Assembly: GCF_002563715.1 (NCBI RefSeq)
Contig: NZ_PDJJ01000001.1
Coordinates: 1,302,001-1,366,000 of the forward strand
Source of the DNA: Isoptericola jiangsuensis
Lineage (GTDB): Bacteria; Actinomycetota; Actinomycetes; Actinomycetales; Cellulomonadaceae
DNA: 64,000 nt
Direction of reading: 5' to 3'
Under the pieces are notes generated by a model that saw only the letters and a program-made list of their open reading frames with translations, made no database searches and was not told where the DNA came from. Below are positions 1-10,436 of this stretch, piece by piece; position 1 is the stretch's first letter, and each line of letters starts with the position of its first letter. A program made the translations under genes and the position numbers.

Positions 1-1185
1 CAGATCGCCTCGGGCGGCTGGGCGGTGTCGCTGGGCGCCGTGCTGCTGGCCGTGATCGCCGGGTCGCTGATGATCATCGTCACCGACGAGTCCGTGCAGG
101 AGGCCGCGACGTACTTCTTCGCCCGGCCGCAGGACACGCTGGCGGCGGTCGGCCAGGCGGTGGGCGGCGCCTACTCGGCGCTGTTCCAGGGTGCGGTCTA
201 CAACTTCCGGGCGGACGACTTCGCGTCCGGGATCAGGCCGCTGACGCAGACGTTGACGAACGCGACGCCGCTGGTCGCCGCGGGCCTGGGCGTGGCCGTC
301 GCCTTCAAGGCCGGCCTGTTCAACATCGGTGGTCAGGGCCAGATGCTGATGTCCGCCACCGCGGCCGGCTGGGTCGGCTTCGGGGTGACGGGGCTGCCGT
401 TCCCGATCCACCTGATCGTGGCGCTGGCCGCGGGCCTCCTGGCGGGTGCGCTGTGGGCCGGGATCGCGGGCCTGCTGCGGGCCCGCACCGGTGCGCACGA
501 GGTCATCGTGACGATCATGCTCAACTACGTCGCGTTCTACCTGCTGTCGTACTTCCTGGCGACGCCGGGGCTCATGCAGGCGCCGGGCTCGGCGAACCCG
601 AAGACCCCGGGCATGCAGGAGTCGGCGATCCTCCCGCCGCTGCTCGGCGACCGGTACCCGCTGCACTGGGGTTTCGTCCTCATGCTGGTCGCCGTCGCGA
701 TCGTGTGGTGGCTGCTCAACCGGTCCGCCGTCGGGTTCTCCTACAAGGCCGTCGGCGAGAACCCGCGTGCCGCGCGGGTCGCGGGCATCGACGTCTCCCG
801 GGCGACCGTGTCGGTCATGCTGGTCGCCGGTGCGCTCGTGGGTCTCGCGGGCGTGACCCAGGTGCTCGGCACCTCCACCACCGGGTTCAGCTCGGACGTC
901 GACGCCGGCATCGGCTTCGACGCCATCACCGTCGCCCTGCTGGGCAACTCCAACCCGATCGGCGTGCTCGGCGCGGGCATCCTGTTCGGCGGCTTCAAGG
1001 CGGGCGGCTCCGCCATGCAGGCCTCCCAGGGCATCCCCATCGAGATCGTCCTGGTCGTCCAGTCGCTCATCGTGCTGTTCATCGCCGCGCCGCCGCTGGT
1101 CCGCGCGATCTTCCGGCTCCCGCAGCCCGGCAGCGCCCCGAAGAAGAAGCGGTCCAAGGCCGCCGCGAAGGAGGTGTCGGCATGA
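1..1185 (+). CDS. Nucleoside-type ABC transporter permease, 5' end outside window
   Basis: Inner-membrane permease of the BPD_transp_2 class (YufP/NupP/RnsB-like), which with a BmpA-type lipoprotein and an ATPase imports nucleosides. The frame is open from the first base, and the residues before the first in-frame GTG (base 25) continue without a stop, so the true start lies upstream. Family signatures visible are GLFNIGGQGQML and HEVIVTIMLNYVA between hydrophobic helices, with a Lys-rich tail (KKKRSK). It overlaps the next permease by four bases (ATGA). Cytidine deaminase and thymidine phosphorylase follow in the same operon, which is the main argument for nucleosides as substrate. The binding protein and ATPase are expected upstream, outside the window. 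Confidence 0.9.
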   Translation, partial: QIASGGWAVSLGAVLLAVIAGSLMIIVTDESVQEAATYFFARPQDTLAAVGQAVGGAYSALFQGAVYNFRADDFASGIRPLTQTLTNATPLVAAGLGVAVAFKAGLFNIGGQGQMLMSATAAGWVGFGVTGLPFPIHLIVALAAGLLAGALWAGIAGLLRARTGAHEVIVTIMLNYVAFYLLSYFLATPGLMQAPGSANPKTPGMQESAILPPLLGDRYPLHWGFVLMLVAVAIVWWLLNRSAVGFSYKAVGENPRAARVAGIDVSRATVSVMLVAGALVGLAGVTQVLGTSTTGFSSDVDAGIGFDAITVALLGNSNPIGVLGAGILFGGFKAGGSAMQASQGIPIEIVLVVQSLIVLFIAAPPLVRAIFRLPQPGSAPKKKRSKAAAKEVSA

Positions 1186-2477
1186 CCGCCCCCGCCGTCG
1201 AGAACACGTCCGCCGCGACGCCGGACGCCCCCCGCCGGGTCAGCACGACCTCCTGGAAGACCGCGATCGTCCTGGGTGTCGTCCTGGCGCTCTACGTGCT
1301 GCTCCTGCTCGTGGTGCCGCACGAGGGCGACTCCCGGTTCTCGCTGTCCACCCCCACGGACTTCGTGGTGTTCCCCGTGCTCGTCGTGCCCGCCATGGCC
1401 ACGGCCTGGGTGTGCGGCGCGGTCGCGGCCGTGATGGTCGTGCTGAGCGTGCTCGCCACGCGGGCGCAGCGCCGCACCCCGCGCTGGGCGGTCGGGGTGT
1501 TCGCGGCGCTCCTGCTCGTCGGGTTCCTCGCCTGGGCGGCCGCCGGCAGCCCGCGCGACCTCTCCGTGGTCGGCCTGCTCAGCGGCGCGCTCGTGCTGTC
1601 CGTGCCGCTGGTCTACGGCGCCATGACCGGCGTCATCGGCGAGCGCTCGGGCGTCACCAACATCGCGATCGAGTCCAACCTGCTGGCCGGCGCGTTCACC
1701 GCGGCCATCGCGGGCTCGCTGACGAACAGCCCGTGGGCCGGCCTGGTCGCGGCGATGCTCGCCTCGGCGCTCGTGTCGCTCGTGCTGGCGGTCTTCACCA
1801 TCACGTACCGCGTCAACCAGATCATCGTGGGCGTCGTGCTCAACGTGCTGGTCATCGGCCTGACGAGCTTCTTCTACTCGCTCGTGCTGGTGCCGAACAC
1901 CGAGGCGCTCAACGCCACGACCCGGTTCGCGCGCCTCCCGATCCCGGTGCTGGAGCGGATCCCCGTCATCGGGCCCGTGCTCTTCGACCAGACGATCATC
2001 GTGTACCTCATGTTCGTCGTCGTCGCGGCGGTCTGGTTCGCGCTGTTCCGCACGAAGTGGGGTCTGCGCCTGCGCGCCGTGGGCGAGCACCCGCGCGCCG
2101 CGGACACCGTCGGCATCGACGTGCTGCGCACCCGCTACCAGGCGCTGCTCATCGCGGGCGCCGTCGGTGGCATCGGCGGCGCATTCTACACCGTGGTCTC
2201 CATCAACCAGTTCAACAAGGAGATGACGGCGGGCGCGGGCTTCATCGCCCTGGCCGCGATGATCTTCGGCAAGTGGGACCCGGTCCGCGCGGCGCTGGCC
2301 GGCCTGCTGTTCGGGTTCGCGACCAACCTGCAGAACGTGCTGTCGGTCGTCGGCTCGCCGGTGCCCAGCCAGTTCATGCTCATGCTCCCGTACGTGGTGA
2401 CGCTGTTCGCCGTGGCGGGCCTCGTGGGCCGGTCGCGGCCGCCCGCCGCGCTCGCCGAGCCGTACACCAAGGAGTAG
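1182..2477 (+). CDS. Nucleoside-type ABC transporter permease, second subunit
   Basis: Partner permease of the same importer, 431 aa. The ATG overlaps the stop of the first permease and is preceded by a strong AAGGAGG ribosome binding site, which fixes the start although the frame is open far upstream. An N-terminal extension of about 30 polar residues precedes a first helix, and further helices follow before the transport domain. In that domain GVTNIAIE and VNQIIVGVVLNVL correspond to the conserved cytoplasmic-loop region of the family. The gene ends two bases before the cytidine deaminase start, so uptake and the first catabolic step are probably co-translated. Confidence 0.9.
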   Translation: MTAPAVENTSAATPDAPRRVSTTSWKTAIVLGVVLALYVLLLLVVPHEGDSRFSLSTPTDFVVFPVLVVPAMATAWVCGAVAAVMVVLSVLATRAQRRTPRWAVGVFAALLLVGFLAWAAAGSPRDLSVVGLLSGALVLSVPLVYGAMTGVIGERSGVTNIAIESNLLAGAFTAAIAGSLTNSPWAGLVAAMLASALVSLVLAVFTITYRVNQIIVGVVLNVLVIGLTSFFYSLVLVPNTEALNATTRFARLPIPVLERIPVIGPVLFDQTIIVYLMFVVVAAVWFALFRTKWGLRLRAVGEHPRAADTVGIDVLRTRYQALLIAGAVGGIGGAFYTVVSINQFNKEMTAGAGFIALAAMIFGKWDPVRAALAGLLFGFATNLQNVLSVVGSPVPSQFMLMLPYVVTLFAVAGLVGRSRPPAALAEPYTKE

Positions 2478-2479
2478 GC

Positions 2480-2865
2480 GTGAGCGTCGACTGGGAGGCG
2501 CTGCGCGCCGCGGCCGTCGAGGTGGCCGGACGCGCGTACGCGCCCTACTCGGGCTACCCGGTGGGGGCCGCCGCGTACGCGGACGACGGCCGCCTGCTGG
2601 TCGGCTGCAACGTGGAGAACGCCGCCTACGGCGTCACGCTGTGCGCCGAGTGCTCGCTGGTGTCCGCGCTGGTCACGGGGGGTGGCGGCCGTCTGGTCGC
2701 CTTCACCTGCGTGGACTCCGCCGGCACCGTCATCTCCCCGTGCGGTCGCTGCCGCCAGCTCCTGTGGGAGCACGGGGGCCCCGACCTGCTCGTCGAGACG
2801 CCCCAGGGGGTCGTGCCCATGACGGCCGTGTTGCCCCAGGCGTTCGGACCGGAGAACCTGAACCG

Positions 2866-2869
<4 letters not shown>
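2480..2869 (+). CDS. cdd: Cytidine deaminase
   Basis: Zinc enzyme converting cytidine and deoxycytidine to uridine and deoxyuridine in pyrimidine salvage. The 129-residue length fits the small homotetrameric class. All catalytic elements are present: the CNVENAAYG substrate loop (residues 43-51), CAEC with zinc ligand Cys55 and proton shuttle Glu57, and PCGRC with zinc ligands Cys88 and Cys91. The GTG start lies two bases after the permease stop. The stop overlaps the deoA start (ATGA), so product passes to the next enzyme of the operon. Confidence 0.96.
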
Positions 2870-4161
<1,292 letters not shown>

Positions 4162-4162
4162 C

Positions 4163-4981
4163 ATGACCACGCTGCGCCTCACCGACCTGGTCGCGGGGGT
4201 GCGGCTGTTCTCCGGGTCGTCCGGCGCCCTGCCGGCGACGCCGCCGTCGGCGCCGCCCGACGACGTCGAGCGGGCGCTGCGGGAGCTCGACCCCGCGGTG
4301 GCGCGCTGGGTGCGCGACCCGCTCGCGCGTTCCCGGCCGCCGCAGCGCTGGGTGCCGCGCGTGCTCGTGCTGCCGGGCGGCCACGTCGCCCGGCAGACGT
4401 CGCCGGTGACCTGCGGCGCGGCGGTCCTGACCATGCTGGCCCTCGCCGGCGACGCCCGCCTGGCCCTGCGCCTCGCCCGGGCGGCGGACCCGACGGCGGC
4501 GTTCTCCGCCGCGCAGCAGCGGGTGCACGCCGCGTCCACGCGGGGCCCGGCCGGCCTGTCGTTGTGGCCGCGCGCCCTGGGTACCCCGCCGTGGGGCGCG
4601 GCGGCGCAGGCGCGGTTCGGTCCGGTGCGGTACACGCACCGCGTGGTCGGGCGGGACGCCGCGGCCGTGCTCGGTCAGGCGGTGACCGCGGCGGGGCAGG
4701 GCCTGCCCGTCCCCCTGTACTCGGGCGGCGACCTGTCGGGCGGTCCCGGGCGGGCGGTGCCCCGGCACGTCGTGCTGCTGGCCGGTGTGCGGGGGAGCGG
4801 CGCCGAGGCCGCGGCGACCCTCTACGAACCGTCGTCGGGGACCCTGCACACGCTGCCGGTGGCGGTGCTGCTGGAGGCGCCCGCCGAGCCCCGTGCCCGG
4901 GCCGCGCGGACCCGCGCGCTCGGCGGCTGGCCCCACGTGGTGTGGGCCGTCCTGCCGTGCGAGCCCCGTGCGCGCGGGTGA
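4163..4981 (+). CDS. C39/papain-like cysteine peptidase homologue, function unknown
   Basis: A 272-residue protein starting one base after the deoA stop. Its core looks like a C39-type cysteine peptidase. Gln78 followed six residues later by Cys84 (QTSPVTCGAA) matches the oxyanion Gln and nucleophile, and His202 (VPRHVVLLAG) fits the general base. The third position, usually Asp or Asn in a YDPSSG-like turn, is Glu222 in YEPSSGTL. I see no signal peptide and no transporter domain, so it is not a bacteriocin exporter. An Arg/Pro-rich segment (about 48-66) precedes the core. Whether it is an active protease, and why it sits in a nucleoside operon, is unknown. Confidence 0.7.
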   Translation: MTTLRLTDLVAGVRLFSGSSGALPATPPSAPPDDVERALRELDPAVARWVRDPLARSRPPQRWVPRVLVLPGGHVARQTSPVTCGAAVLTMLALAGDARLALRLARAADPTAAFSAAQQRVHAASTRGPAGLSLWPRALGTPPWGAAAQARFGPVRYTHRVVGRDAAAVLGQAVTAAGQGLPVPLYSGGDLSGGPGRAVPRHVVLLAGVRGSGAEAAATLYEPSSGTLHTLPVAVLLEAPAEPRARAARTRALGGWPHVVWAVLPCEPRARG

Positions 4982-4991
4982 CGATGACGCC

Positions 4992-5225
4992 ATGACCACG
5001 ACGCCGTCCGACGCCTGGCGCGACGCCGGCCTGGAGGAGCCCGACGAGGTGACGAGCCTCGTCGACGAGGCCGAGCGCGACACCACGCCGCCCCGCGGTC
5101 CCGACACGGAGGAGTACCGGCCCCGCACCGCGCGGCCGGACCTCGACGGCTCCGCGGACGAGGCGGACGTCGCCGAGCAGGCCAGCGACGTCCCCGACGG
5201 GTCGGACGACCCGGACGTGGGGTGA
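4992..5225 (+). CDS. Small acidic hypothetical protein
   Basis: A 77-residue protein with no membrane segment. It is strongly acidic and rich in Asp, Glu, Pro and Ser, and so probably disordered. The segment SADEADVAEQ resembles the short 'EADxADVxEQ' motif I recall from small actinobacterial proteins of unknown function. It starts ten bases after the peptidase-like gene with little ribosome-binding sequence. Composition matches the neighbours. No function is assigned. Confidence 0.6.
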   Translation: MTTTPSDAWRDAGLEEPDEVTSLVDEAERDTTPPRGPDTEEYRPRTARPDLDGSADEADVAEQASDVPDGSDDPDVG

Positions 5226-5275
5226 GCCCCGCCACGGCGGCGCCCCGCAGGGCGGCGCAGCCCCGGGCGCGCCGG

Positions 5276-5281
5276 TAGGTT
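5276..5281 (+). promoter_or_regulatory. -10 hexamer for add, leaderless start
   Basis: TAGGTT sits 7 bp before the ATG. The intervening GGGCCCC has no Shine-Dalgarno character, so transcription probably begins at or next to the start codon. This marks add-deoC as a separate transcription unit from the permease-cdd-deoA operon. Confidence 0.5.
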
Positions 5282-5288
5282 GGGCCCC

Positions 5289-6392
5289 ATGACGCAAGCC
5301 CTCCTGGACGCGATCCCCGACCTGCCGAAGGTCCTCCTGCACGACCACCTCGACGGCGGCCTGCGCCCGCAGACCGTCCTCGAGCTCGCCGCCGCCGTGG
5401 GGCACGAGCTGCCCGCCCGGGACGCCGAGGCCCTGGGCGACTGGTTCCAGGCCGCCGCGGACTCCGGCTCCCTGCCGCGGTACCTGGAGACGTTCGACCA
5501 CACCATCGCGGTCATGCAGACGCCCGAGGCGCTGGCCCGCGTCGCGAAGGAGGCCGTGCTCGACCTGGCCGCGGACGGCGTGGTCTACGCCGAGCAGCGC
5601 TGGGCGCCCGAGCAGCACCTCCGGCGCGGCATGACGCTGCCCGAGACCGTGGAGGCCGTGCAGGCGGGCATCGACGCGGGCGTGCGCGAGGCCGCCGCGG
5701 CGGGCCGCACCATCCGCGTCGGGCAGCTCGTCACGGCGATGCGTCACGCGGACCGCTGGCAGGAGATCGCCGAGCTCGCCGTCGCGTACCGCGACGCGGG
5801 CGTCGTCGGCTTCGACATCGCGGGTGCCGAGGACGGGTTCGCCCCCGACCGGCACGCCGGGGTGTGGAAGTTCCTGGCCGAGCAGAACTTCCCCACGACC
5901 ATCCACGCCGGCGAGGCCGCGGGCGTGGGGTCCATCGCGCAGGCCGTCCACCTCGGCCAGGCGGACCGCCTCGGGCACGGCGTGCGGCTCATGGAGGACG
6001 TGCAGCTCTCGGAGCACGACCGCACCGCCGAGCTCGGGCCGCTCGCGCACTGGGTGCGCGACCACCAGATCGTCCTCGAGGTGTGCCCGGTGTCGAACCT
6101 GCAGACCGACGCCGCGCCCGGCGTGACGACGATCGCGGACCACCCGATCACGCGCCTCAAGGAGCTCGACTTCGCGGTCACGCTCAACACGGACAACCGC
6201 CTCATGTCGCGCACGTCGATGTCGCACGAGATGCGCCTCCTCGTCGCCGAGGCGGGCTGGACGATCGACGACCTCGCCGACGTCACCCTGACGGCCGCGT
6301 GGAGCGCGTTCATGCACCACGACGAGCGTCGCGCCCTCGTGGACGACGTCATCCTGCCCGGGTACCAGAAGATCGAGGGGGCGCTGCGATGA
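5289..6392 (+). CDS. add: Adenosine deaminase
   Basis: Deaminates adenosine and deoxyadenosine to inosine and deoxyinosine in the cytoplasm. It has 367 residues. Metal ligands are visible as HDH (His18, His20) and the HAGE motif (His206-Glu209). The catalytic His of LGHG is residue 230, and the metal Asp is in NTDNR (Asp302). The stop overlaps the deoC start by four bases. Its product feeds the purine nucleoside phosphorylase encoded about 6 kb downstream on the other strand. Confidence 0.95.
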   Translation: MTQALLDAIPDLPKVLLHDHLDGGLRPQTVLELAAAVGHELPARDAEALGDWFQAAADSGSLPRYLETFDHTIAVMQTPEALARVAKEAVLDLAADGVVYAEQRWAPEQHLRRGMTLPETVEAVQAGIDAGVREAAAAGRTIRVGQLVTAMRHADRWQEIAELAVAYRDAGVVGFDIAGAEDGFAPDRHAGVWKFLAEQNFPTTIHAGEAAGVGSIAQAVHLGQADRLGHGVRLMEDVQLSEHDRTAELGPLAHWVRDHQIVLEVCPVSNLQTDAAPGVTTIADHPITRLKELDFAVTLNTDNRLMSRTSMSHEMRLLVAEAGWTIDDLADVTLTAAWSAFMHHDERRALVDDVILPGYQKIEGALR

Positions 6393-7111
6393 GCGAGGCC
6401 CAGGTGCCGACGACGGCCGCGGAGCTCGCGGCGTACGTCGACCACACGCTGCTCAAGCCGGAGGCGACCGCCGCGGACGTCACCGCGCTCGTCGAGGAGG
6501 GCGCCGCGCTCGGGGTCTTCTCGGTGTGCGTGTCGCCGACGTTCGTCGCGCACGCCGTCGAGACGGCGGCCGGACGCCTGGCCGTCGCCACGGTGTGCGG
6601 CTTCCCGTCGGGCAAGCACGCGAGCGACATCAAGGCGGCCGAGGCGGCCCGCTCCGTGCTCGACGGCGCGGACGAGGTCGACATGGTGATCGACGTCGGC
6701 GCGGCCAAGGCCGGCGGCTTCGACCTCGTGCAGGCCGACGTCGCCGCCGTGCGTGCCGCCGTGCCGGCGGACAAGGTCCTCAAGGTCATCATCGAGTCCG
6801 CGGCGCTGACCGACGACGAGATCGTCGCGGTCTGCCGCGCGGCCGAGGCCGCGGGCGCCGACTTCGTCAAGACGTCCACCGGGTTCCACCCCACGGGTGG
6901 CGCGTCCGTGCACGCCGTCGAGCTGATGGCGGCGACCGTCGGCGGGCGGCTCGGCGTCAAGGCGTCGGGCGGGGTGCGCACCCTGGCCGACGCCCAGGCG
7001 ATGATCGCCGCCGGCGCGACCCGCCTCGGGCTGTCCGGCACCGCCGCGGTGCTCGCCGGGTTCGCGGGCGCTGCGGCGGCCGCCGACGGTGACGCGGAGG
7101 GCGGCTACTGA
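6389..7111 (+). CDS. deoC: Deoxyribose-phosphate aldolase
   Basis: Class I aldolase splitting 2-deoxyribose-5-phosphate into acetaldehyde and glyceraldehyde-3-phosphate. It has 240 residues. The Schiff-base lysine lies in FVKTSTGF (Lys161) and the second catalytic lysine in GVKASGGVR (Lys191), the classic DeoC pair. The start overlaps the add stop. The gene ends in a long hairpin, so it is the last gene of this unit. It connects deoA and the phosphorylases to central metabolism. Confidence 0.96.
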   Translation: MSEAQVPTTAAELAAYVDHTLLKPEATAADVTALVEEGAALGVFSVCVSPTFVAHAVETAAGRLAVATVCGFPSGKHASDIKAAEAARSVLDGADEVDMVIDVGAAKAGGFDLVQADVAAVRAAVPADKVLKVIIESAALTDDEIVAVCRAAEAAGADFVKTSTGFHPTGGASVHAVELMAATVGGRLGVKASGGVRTLADAQAMIAAGATRLGLSGTAAVLAGFAGAAAAADGDAEGGY

Positions 7112-7130
7112 GCCCGCCACGACCGACCCT

Positions 7131-7170
7131 CGACGGGGCGGTGCCCGCCGGTGCGGGCGCCGCCCCGTCG
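7131..7170 (+). terminator. Intrinsic hairpin terminator after deoC
   Basis: An 18-bp stem (7131-7148 with 7153-7170, one G-U pair) closed by a CGGT tetraloop, beginning 20 bp after the deoC stop. There is no T-tract, as is common for actinobacterial I-shaped terminators. Confidence 0.75.
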
Positions 7171-7221
7171 GCGTCCCGCGCCCGGGACGCGGACGTGCCC
7201 GGCGCACCGCGGACGGGGCGA

Positions 7222-7227
7222 TAGCCT
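7222..7227 (+). promoter_or_regulatory. -10 hexamer for the ABC ATPase gene
   Basis: TAGCCT, 7 bp before the GTG start, just downstream of the deoC terminator. Confidence 0.5.
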
Positions 7228-7234
7228 CGACGCC

Positions 7235-7876
7235 GTGACAGCGCTCGTCGAGGTCTCCGCCGCCAGCCGCACCCACGGCACCGTCGAGGTGCTCGCCCCG
7301 ACGTCGCTGCGCCTGCACGCCGGGCAGGGCGCCGCCGTCGTCGGCCCCAACGGCGCGGGCAAGTCCACCCTGCTGCGGCTGGTCGCCGGGACCGACACCC
7401 CGACCTCCGGACGGGTGGAGGTCCTCGGACTGCCCGCCGCCGAGGCCCGGCGGAGGCGCCGAGCGCAGGTCGCGCGCCTGCTCGGCGCCGCGCCCACCTA
7501 CCCCGACCTCACCGTCGCCGAGCACCTGCGGCTCGTGCGGGTCGCGTGGGGCGGGCACCACCCCGGGCCGGACGTCGACGACGCCCTCGCGGGCGCCCAC
7601 CTCGACCGGGTGCGCGACCAGTACCCGGGCGAGCTGTCGTCGGGGGAGTCGCAGCTCTTCGCCCTGGCCCTCACCCTCTACCGGCCGGCCGCGGTCGTGC
7701 TCCTCGACGAGCCCGAGCAGCGGCTCGACGCCGCCTGGCGGGACGTCGCACGGCAGCTCGTCCTCGCCGCCCTCGACCAGGGCCGGGCCGTCCTCGCCGC
7801 CACCCACGACCCCGGCCTGCGCGACGCTCTCGCCGACCACGGTCCTGTCGTCGAGCTCGCCGCCCCCGCCCGATGA
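7235..7876 (+). CDS. ABC transporter ATP-binding protein
   Basis: A 213-residue ATPase subunit. Walker A is GPNGAGKST (37-45). The signature region reads LSSGESQ and Walker B is AVVLLDEP, followed by a D-loop-like EQRLD and the switch His in ATHD. The GTG start is set by the promoter spacing. The stop overlaps the next gene (ATGA), whose product is a polytopic membrane protein, so the two form one transporter. The substrate cannot be read from the sequence; the ATPase resembles those of small exporters. Confidence 0.88.
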   Translation: MTALVEVSAASRTHGTVEVLAPTSLRLHAGQGAAVVGPNGAGKSTLLRLVAGTDTPTSGRVEVLGLPAAEARRRRRAQVARLLGAAPTYPDLTVAEHLRLVRVAWGGHHPGPDVDDALAGAHLDRVRDQYPGELSSGESQLFALALTLYRPAAVVLLDEPEQRLDAAWRDVARQLVLAALDQGRAVLAATHDPGLRDALADHGPVVELAAPAR

Positions 7877-9513
7877 GCGACCTCCCCGACCCCGGCGCAG
7901 CCGCCGGCGTGCCGTCCGGTGCCGACCCGGCAGGCTCCGCCGCCCTCGACGCGCTCGACCCGGCGCTGCTCGTGCCCTACGGCCGCTGGCGGCGCTGGGT
8001 GCGCGCGCTGCGGGTCCGCGGCGGACGACGGCGCGAGCACGACGCCGGCGGCGACCGGGCCTACCTCGCCTACGGCGCGACCCTCCTCGCCCTGATGTAC
8101 CTGCCCGTCGGCTGGGTCGCCGTCCAGCAGGCGGGGCTCGCCCTCACCGGGCCGGCGGTCGCCGTCCCCGGGGGCGGCACCGGCGCGGGGGCCGGCACGC
8201 TCGTGGCGGTGGGCGCGGCGCTCGTCGCGGCGGCCGCCCTCGGCGCGTCCGCGCTGCCCCGCGTGGGCCTGCCCCTGGCCGTGGCGGAGACGGACGCCCG
8301 GTTCGTGCTCACCGGCGTCTGGCGCGCCCGCACCGTGCTGTGGCGCCGCGGCGTCCTGGCCCTCGCGCTCGCGGCCCTGGTCGGCGGACTCGTCGGGTCC
8401 GCGCTGGCGGCCGCGTTCGTGGGCGGGCCGCAGGACGGGATCGCCCCGGTCGCGCTGGCCGCGTGGACGCTGTGCGCCGCCGGGTTCTCCCTCGCCCCCG
8501 TCGCCGTGGGGGTCGCCGGGCAGGGTTCACGACGGCGGTCCATCGGGCTCGTGGCGGTCGTCGGGCTCGTCGTCGTCGCCGTGGCCGCCGCGCTCGGGGG
8601 TGCGGAGCTCGTCGCCGACCCGACGACGGCGCCGGCGTGCGTCGGCGGGCTCCCGGCCGCCTGCGCGTCGTCCGGGCCGCCCGCGCTCGTCGCCGGCGCG
8701 GCCGTCCTCGTCGCCGCGACCTCGTCCTGGCTGGTGCTCGCGGTCCTGCCGGAGACCGTCGACCCCGACACCGCCGCCGCCGCGGGCGCGACGGCGCGCA
8801 CCACGGGCGTCGGCCTCGCGGCGGGGGAGGCCGCCGGGCTCCGGCCCGTCATCGCGCCACCGCGCCGCGGCGTGCCGGGCCGGCTGCCCGGCGTCCTGCT
8901 GCCGCACGTCCCTCTCGTCGCGCGCGACGTCCTGGGCCTGTGGCGACGACGGCGGGCCACGGGCACCGCGCTGCTCGTGGGCGCCGCGGGGGCGTTCCTC
9001 GTCGCGGCCCACGGCGGCGTGCTGGTCACGGTGGTGGGAGCGCTGCTCCTCTACGGGGCCGCGGCCGCCTGGACCCGAGGGCTCGACGCGACCGCCGCCC
9101 ATCCCGTGCCGGGCGGTCTGCTGCCCCACCGTCCCGGTCGGCTGCTGACCGAGCACGCCGTGGTCCCGACCGTCGCCGGTGTCGTCGTGGCCGTCGCCGG
9201 GCTCGCGACCGCGGCCGGGGTGGGCGCCGCGTCCGCCGCGCCCGCCGTCGCCGTCGTGGCCGTCGCCGTCCTCGGCGCCCGGGTCGGCGTGGCCGGGGCG
9301 ACCACGGTGCCGCCCGGCCTGTTCACCCCCGTCGCCGGACCGGCGGGTGACGTGTCGCCGCTGGTCGTCGGCGCCTGGTACCTGCGGGGGTGGCTCGTGG
9401 TCGCGGCGGTCGCCTGGGCGACCGTGCGGTCCTGGCCGCTGGCGGTCGTGCTGGTCGCGGGCGTCGTCACGTGGGCGGCGGCGGGTGCGGTGCACCGTCT
9501 CGCGCGGTCCTGA
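7873..9513 (+). CDS. Polytopic membrane protein, ABC permease partner (DUF6297-like)
   Basis: A 546-residue membrane protein, the predicted permease of the preceding ATPase. A hydrophilic N-terminus of about 55 residues with a basic patch is followed by numerous Ala/Val/Leu-rich helices. A cytoplasmic central loop (around 295-345) separates two hydrophobic halves. The layout resembles the DUF6297 family of actinobacterial ABC-linked permeases; that family name is recalled, not tested. It lacks the EAA loop of importers, so export or a regulatory role is more likely. It starts within the ATPase stop codon. Confidence 0.7.
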   Translation: MSDLPDPGAAAGVPSGADPAGSAALDALDPALLVPYGRWRRWVRALRVRGGRRREHDAGGDRAYLAYGATLLALMYLPVGWVAVQQAGLALTGPAVAVPGGGTGAGAGTLVAVGAALVAAAALGASALPRVGLPLAVAETDARFVLTGVWRARTVLWRRGVLALALAALVGGLVGSALAAAFVGGPQDGIAPVALAAWTLCAAGFSLAPVAVGVAGQGSRRRSIGLVAVVGLVVVAVAAALGGAELVADPTTAPACVGGLPAACASSGPPALVAGAAVLVAATSSWLVLAVLPETVDPDTAAAAGATARTTGVGLAAGEAAGLRPVIAPPRRGVPGRLPGVLLPHVPLVARDVLGLWRRRRATGTALLVGAAGAFLVAAHGGVLVTVVGALLLYGAAAAWTRGLDATAAHPVPGGLLPHRPGRLLTEHAVVPTVAGVVVAVAGLATAAGVGAASAAPAVAVVAVAVLGARVGVAGATTVPPGLFTPVAGPAGDVSPLVVGAWYLRGWLVVAAVAWATVRSWPLAVVLVAGVVTWAAAGAVHRLARS

Positions 9514-9555
9514 CGGCGGGTGTGACCAGGAGCACCCTGACGGCCGCGCGGCGTC

Positions 9556-9574
9556 GGAGGTTAGGCTCACCTGC
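9556..9574 (+). promoter_or_regulatory. IdeR/DtxR-type iron box over the start of the siderophore-interacting protein gene
   Basis: GGAGGTTAGGCTCACCTGC agrees with the 19-bp DtxR/IdeR consensus (TTAGGTTAGGCTAACCTAA) at 14 positions, including the whole core GGTTAGGCT and ACCT. It ends one base before the ATG and covers the TAGGCT -10 element (9562-9567), so a bound iron-loaded repressor would block transcription. Iron control also suits the gene product. Confidence 0.65.
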
Positions 9575-9575
9575 G

Positions 9576-10436
9576 ATGGAGACCTCGACGCAGCCGACCG
9601 ACCGCCCGGGCCCGTCCCGGCGGGGCACGCCCCACCGCGCGACGGTCACCGCGGTGCGCCGGCTCACCCAGCACACCGTGCGCGTGACCCTCGGCGGGCC
9701 GGAGATCGCCGCGCTCGACGCCGGCGTGCACACCGACCGGTACCTCAAGCTCGTCCTCGGGCCGCCGCCGGTCGAGGGCGCCCGGCCCGTGGTCCGCACC
9801 TACACGATCCGCGCGGTGCGCGACGGTGAGTGGGACGTCGACCTCGTCGTCCACGGTGACGCCGGGCTCGGCGGCCCCTGGGCCGCTCGTGTGCAGCCGG
9901 GGGAGGAGGTCACGTTCCTCGGTCCGGGCGGCGGGTACGCGCCCGACCCCGAGGCGCCCTGGCACCTGCTCGTCGGCGACGACTCCGCCCTGCCCGCCAT
10001 CGCCGCGGCCGTCGAGTCCCTGCCCGCCGGCGCGCGGGCCGTCGCGTTCGTCGAGGTACCCGGCCCCGGGGACGAGCAGCCCCTCGGGACCGCCGCCGAC
10101 GTCACCGTCGTGTGGGTGCACCGCGGCACCGCGGACCTGGCGGACGTCGTCGCCGCCGCGCACGCCGCCGGCGACCTCCCCGCCGGCGTCCCGCACGCGT
10201 TCCTGCACGGCGAGGCCGGGTGCGTGCGCACCCTGCGGCGCTGGGCGCGCGCCGAGCTCGGCGTCGGCACGGACCGGCTCTCGGCGTCGGGCTACTGGCG
10301 GCTCGGGCACGACGACGAGGCGTGGCGCGCCGCGAAGCGCGACTGGAACGCCGCCGTCGAGCAGGACGACGCCACCCTCCGACCCTCCGGTGGCAGCGAC
10401 GAGCGTGCTGGCTTCGTACCTCATCCCACAGGATGA
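9576..10436 (+). CDS. Siderophore-interacting protein, FAD/NAD(P)H ferric-siderophore reductase
   Basis: A 286-residue cytoplasmic flavoprotein of the SIP family, which reduces imported ferric siderophores to release iron. The N-terminal FAD domain carries RPVVRTYTIR (the RxYTxR flavin motif) and the FLGPGGGY loop. The C-terminal NAD(P)H domain ends in the family signature SASGYWRLGHDDEAWR. The last roughly 20 residues are encoded by a large palindrome and look like a run-on tail, because the stop codon lies inside the right arm. No siderophore importer is next to it. Confidence 0.92.
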   Translation: METSTQPTDRPGPSRRGTPHRATVTAVRRLTQHTVRVTLGGPEIAALDAGVHTDRYLKLVLGPPPVEGARPVVRTYTIRAVRDGEWDVDLVVHGDAGLGGPWAARVQPGEEVTFLGPGGGYAPDPEAPWHLLVGDDSALPAIAAAVESLPAGARAVAFVEVPGPGDEQPLGTAADVTVVWVHRGTADLADVVAAAHAAGDLPAGVPHAFLHGEAGCVRTLRRWARAELGVGTDRLSASGYWRLGHDDEAWRAAKRDWNAAVEQDDATLRPSGGSDERAGFVPHPTG

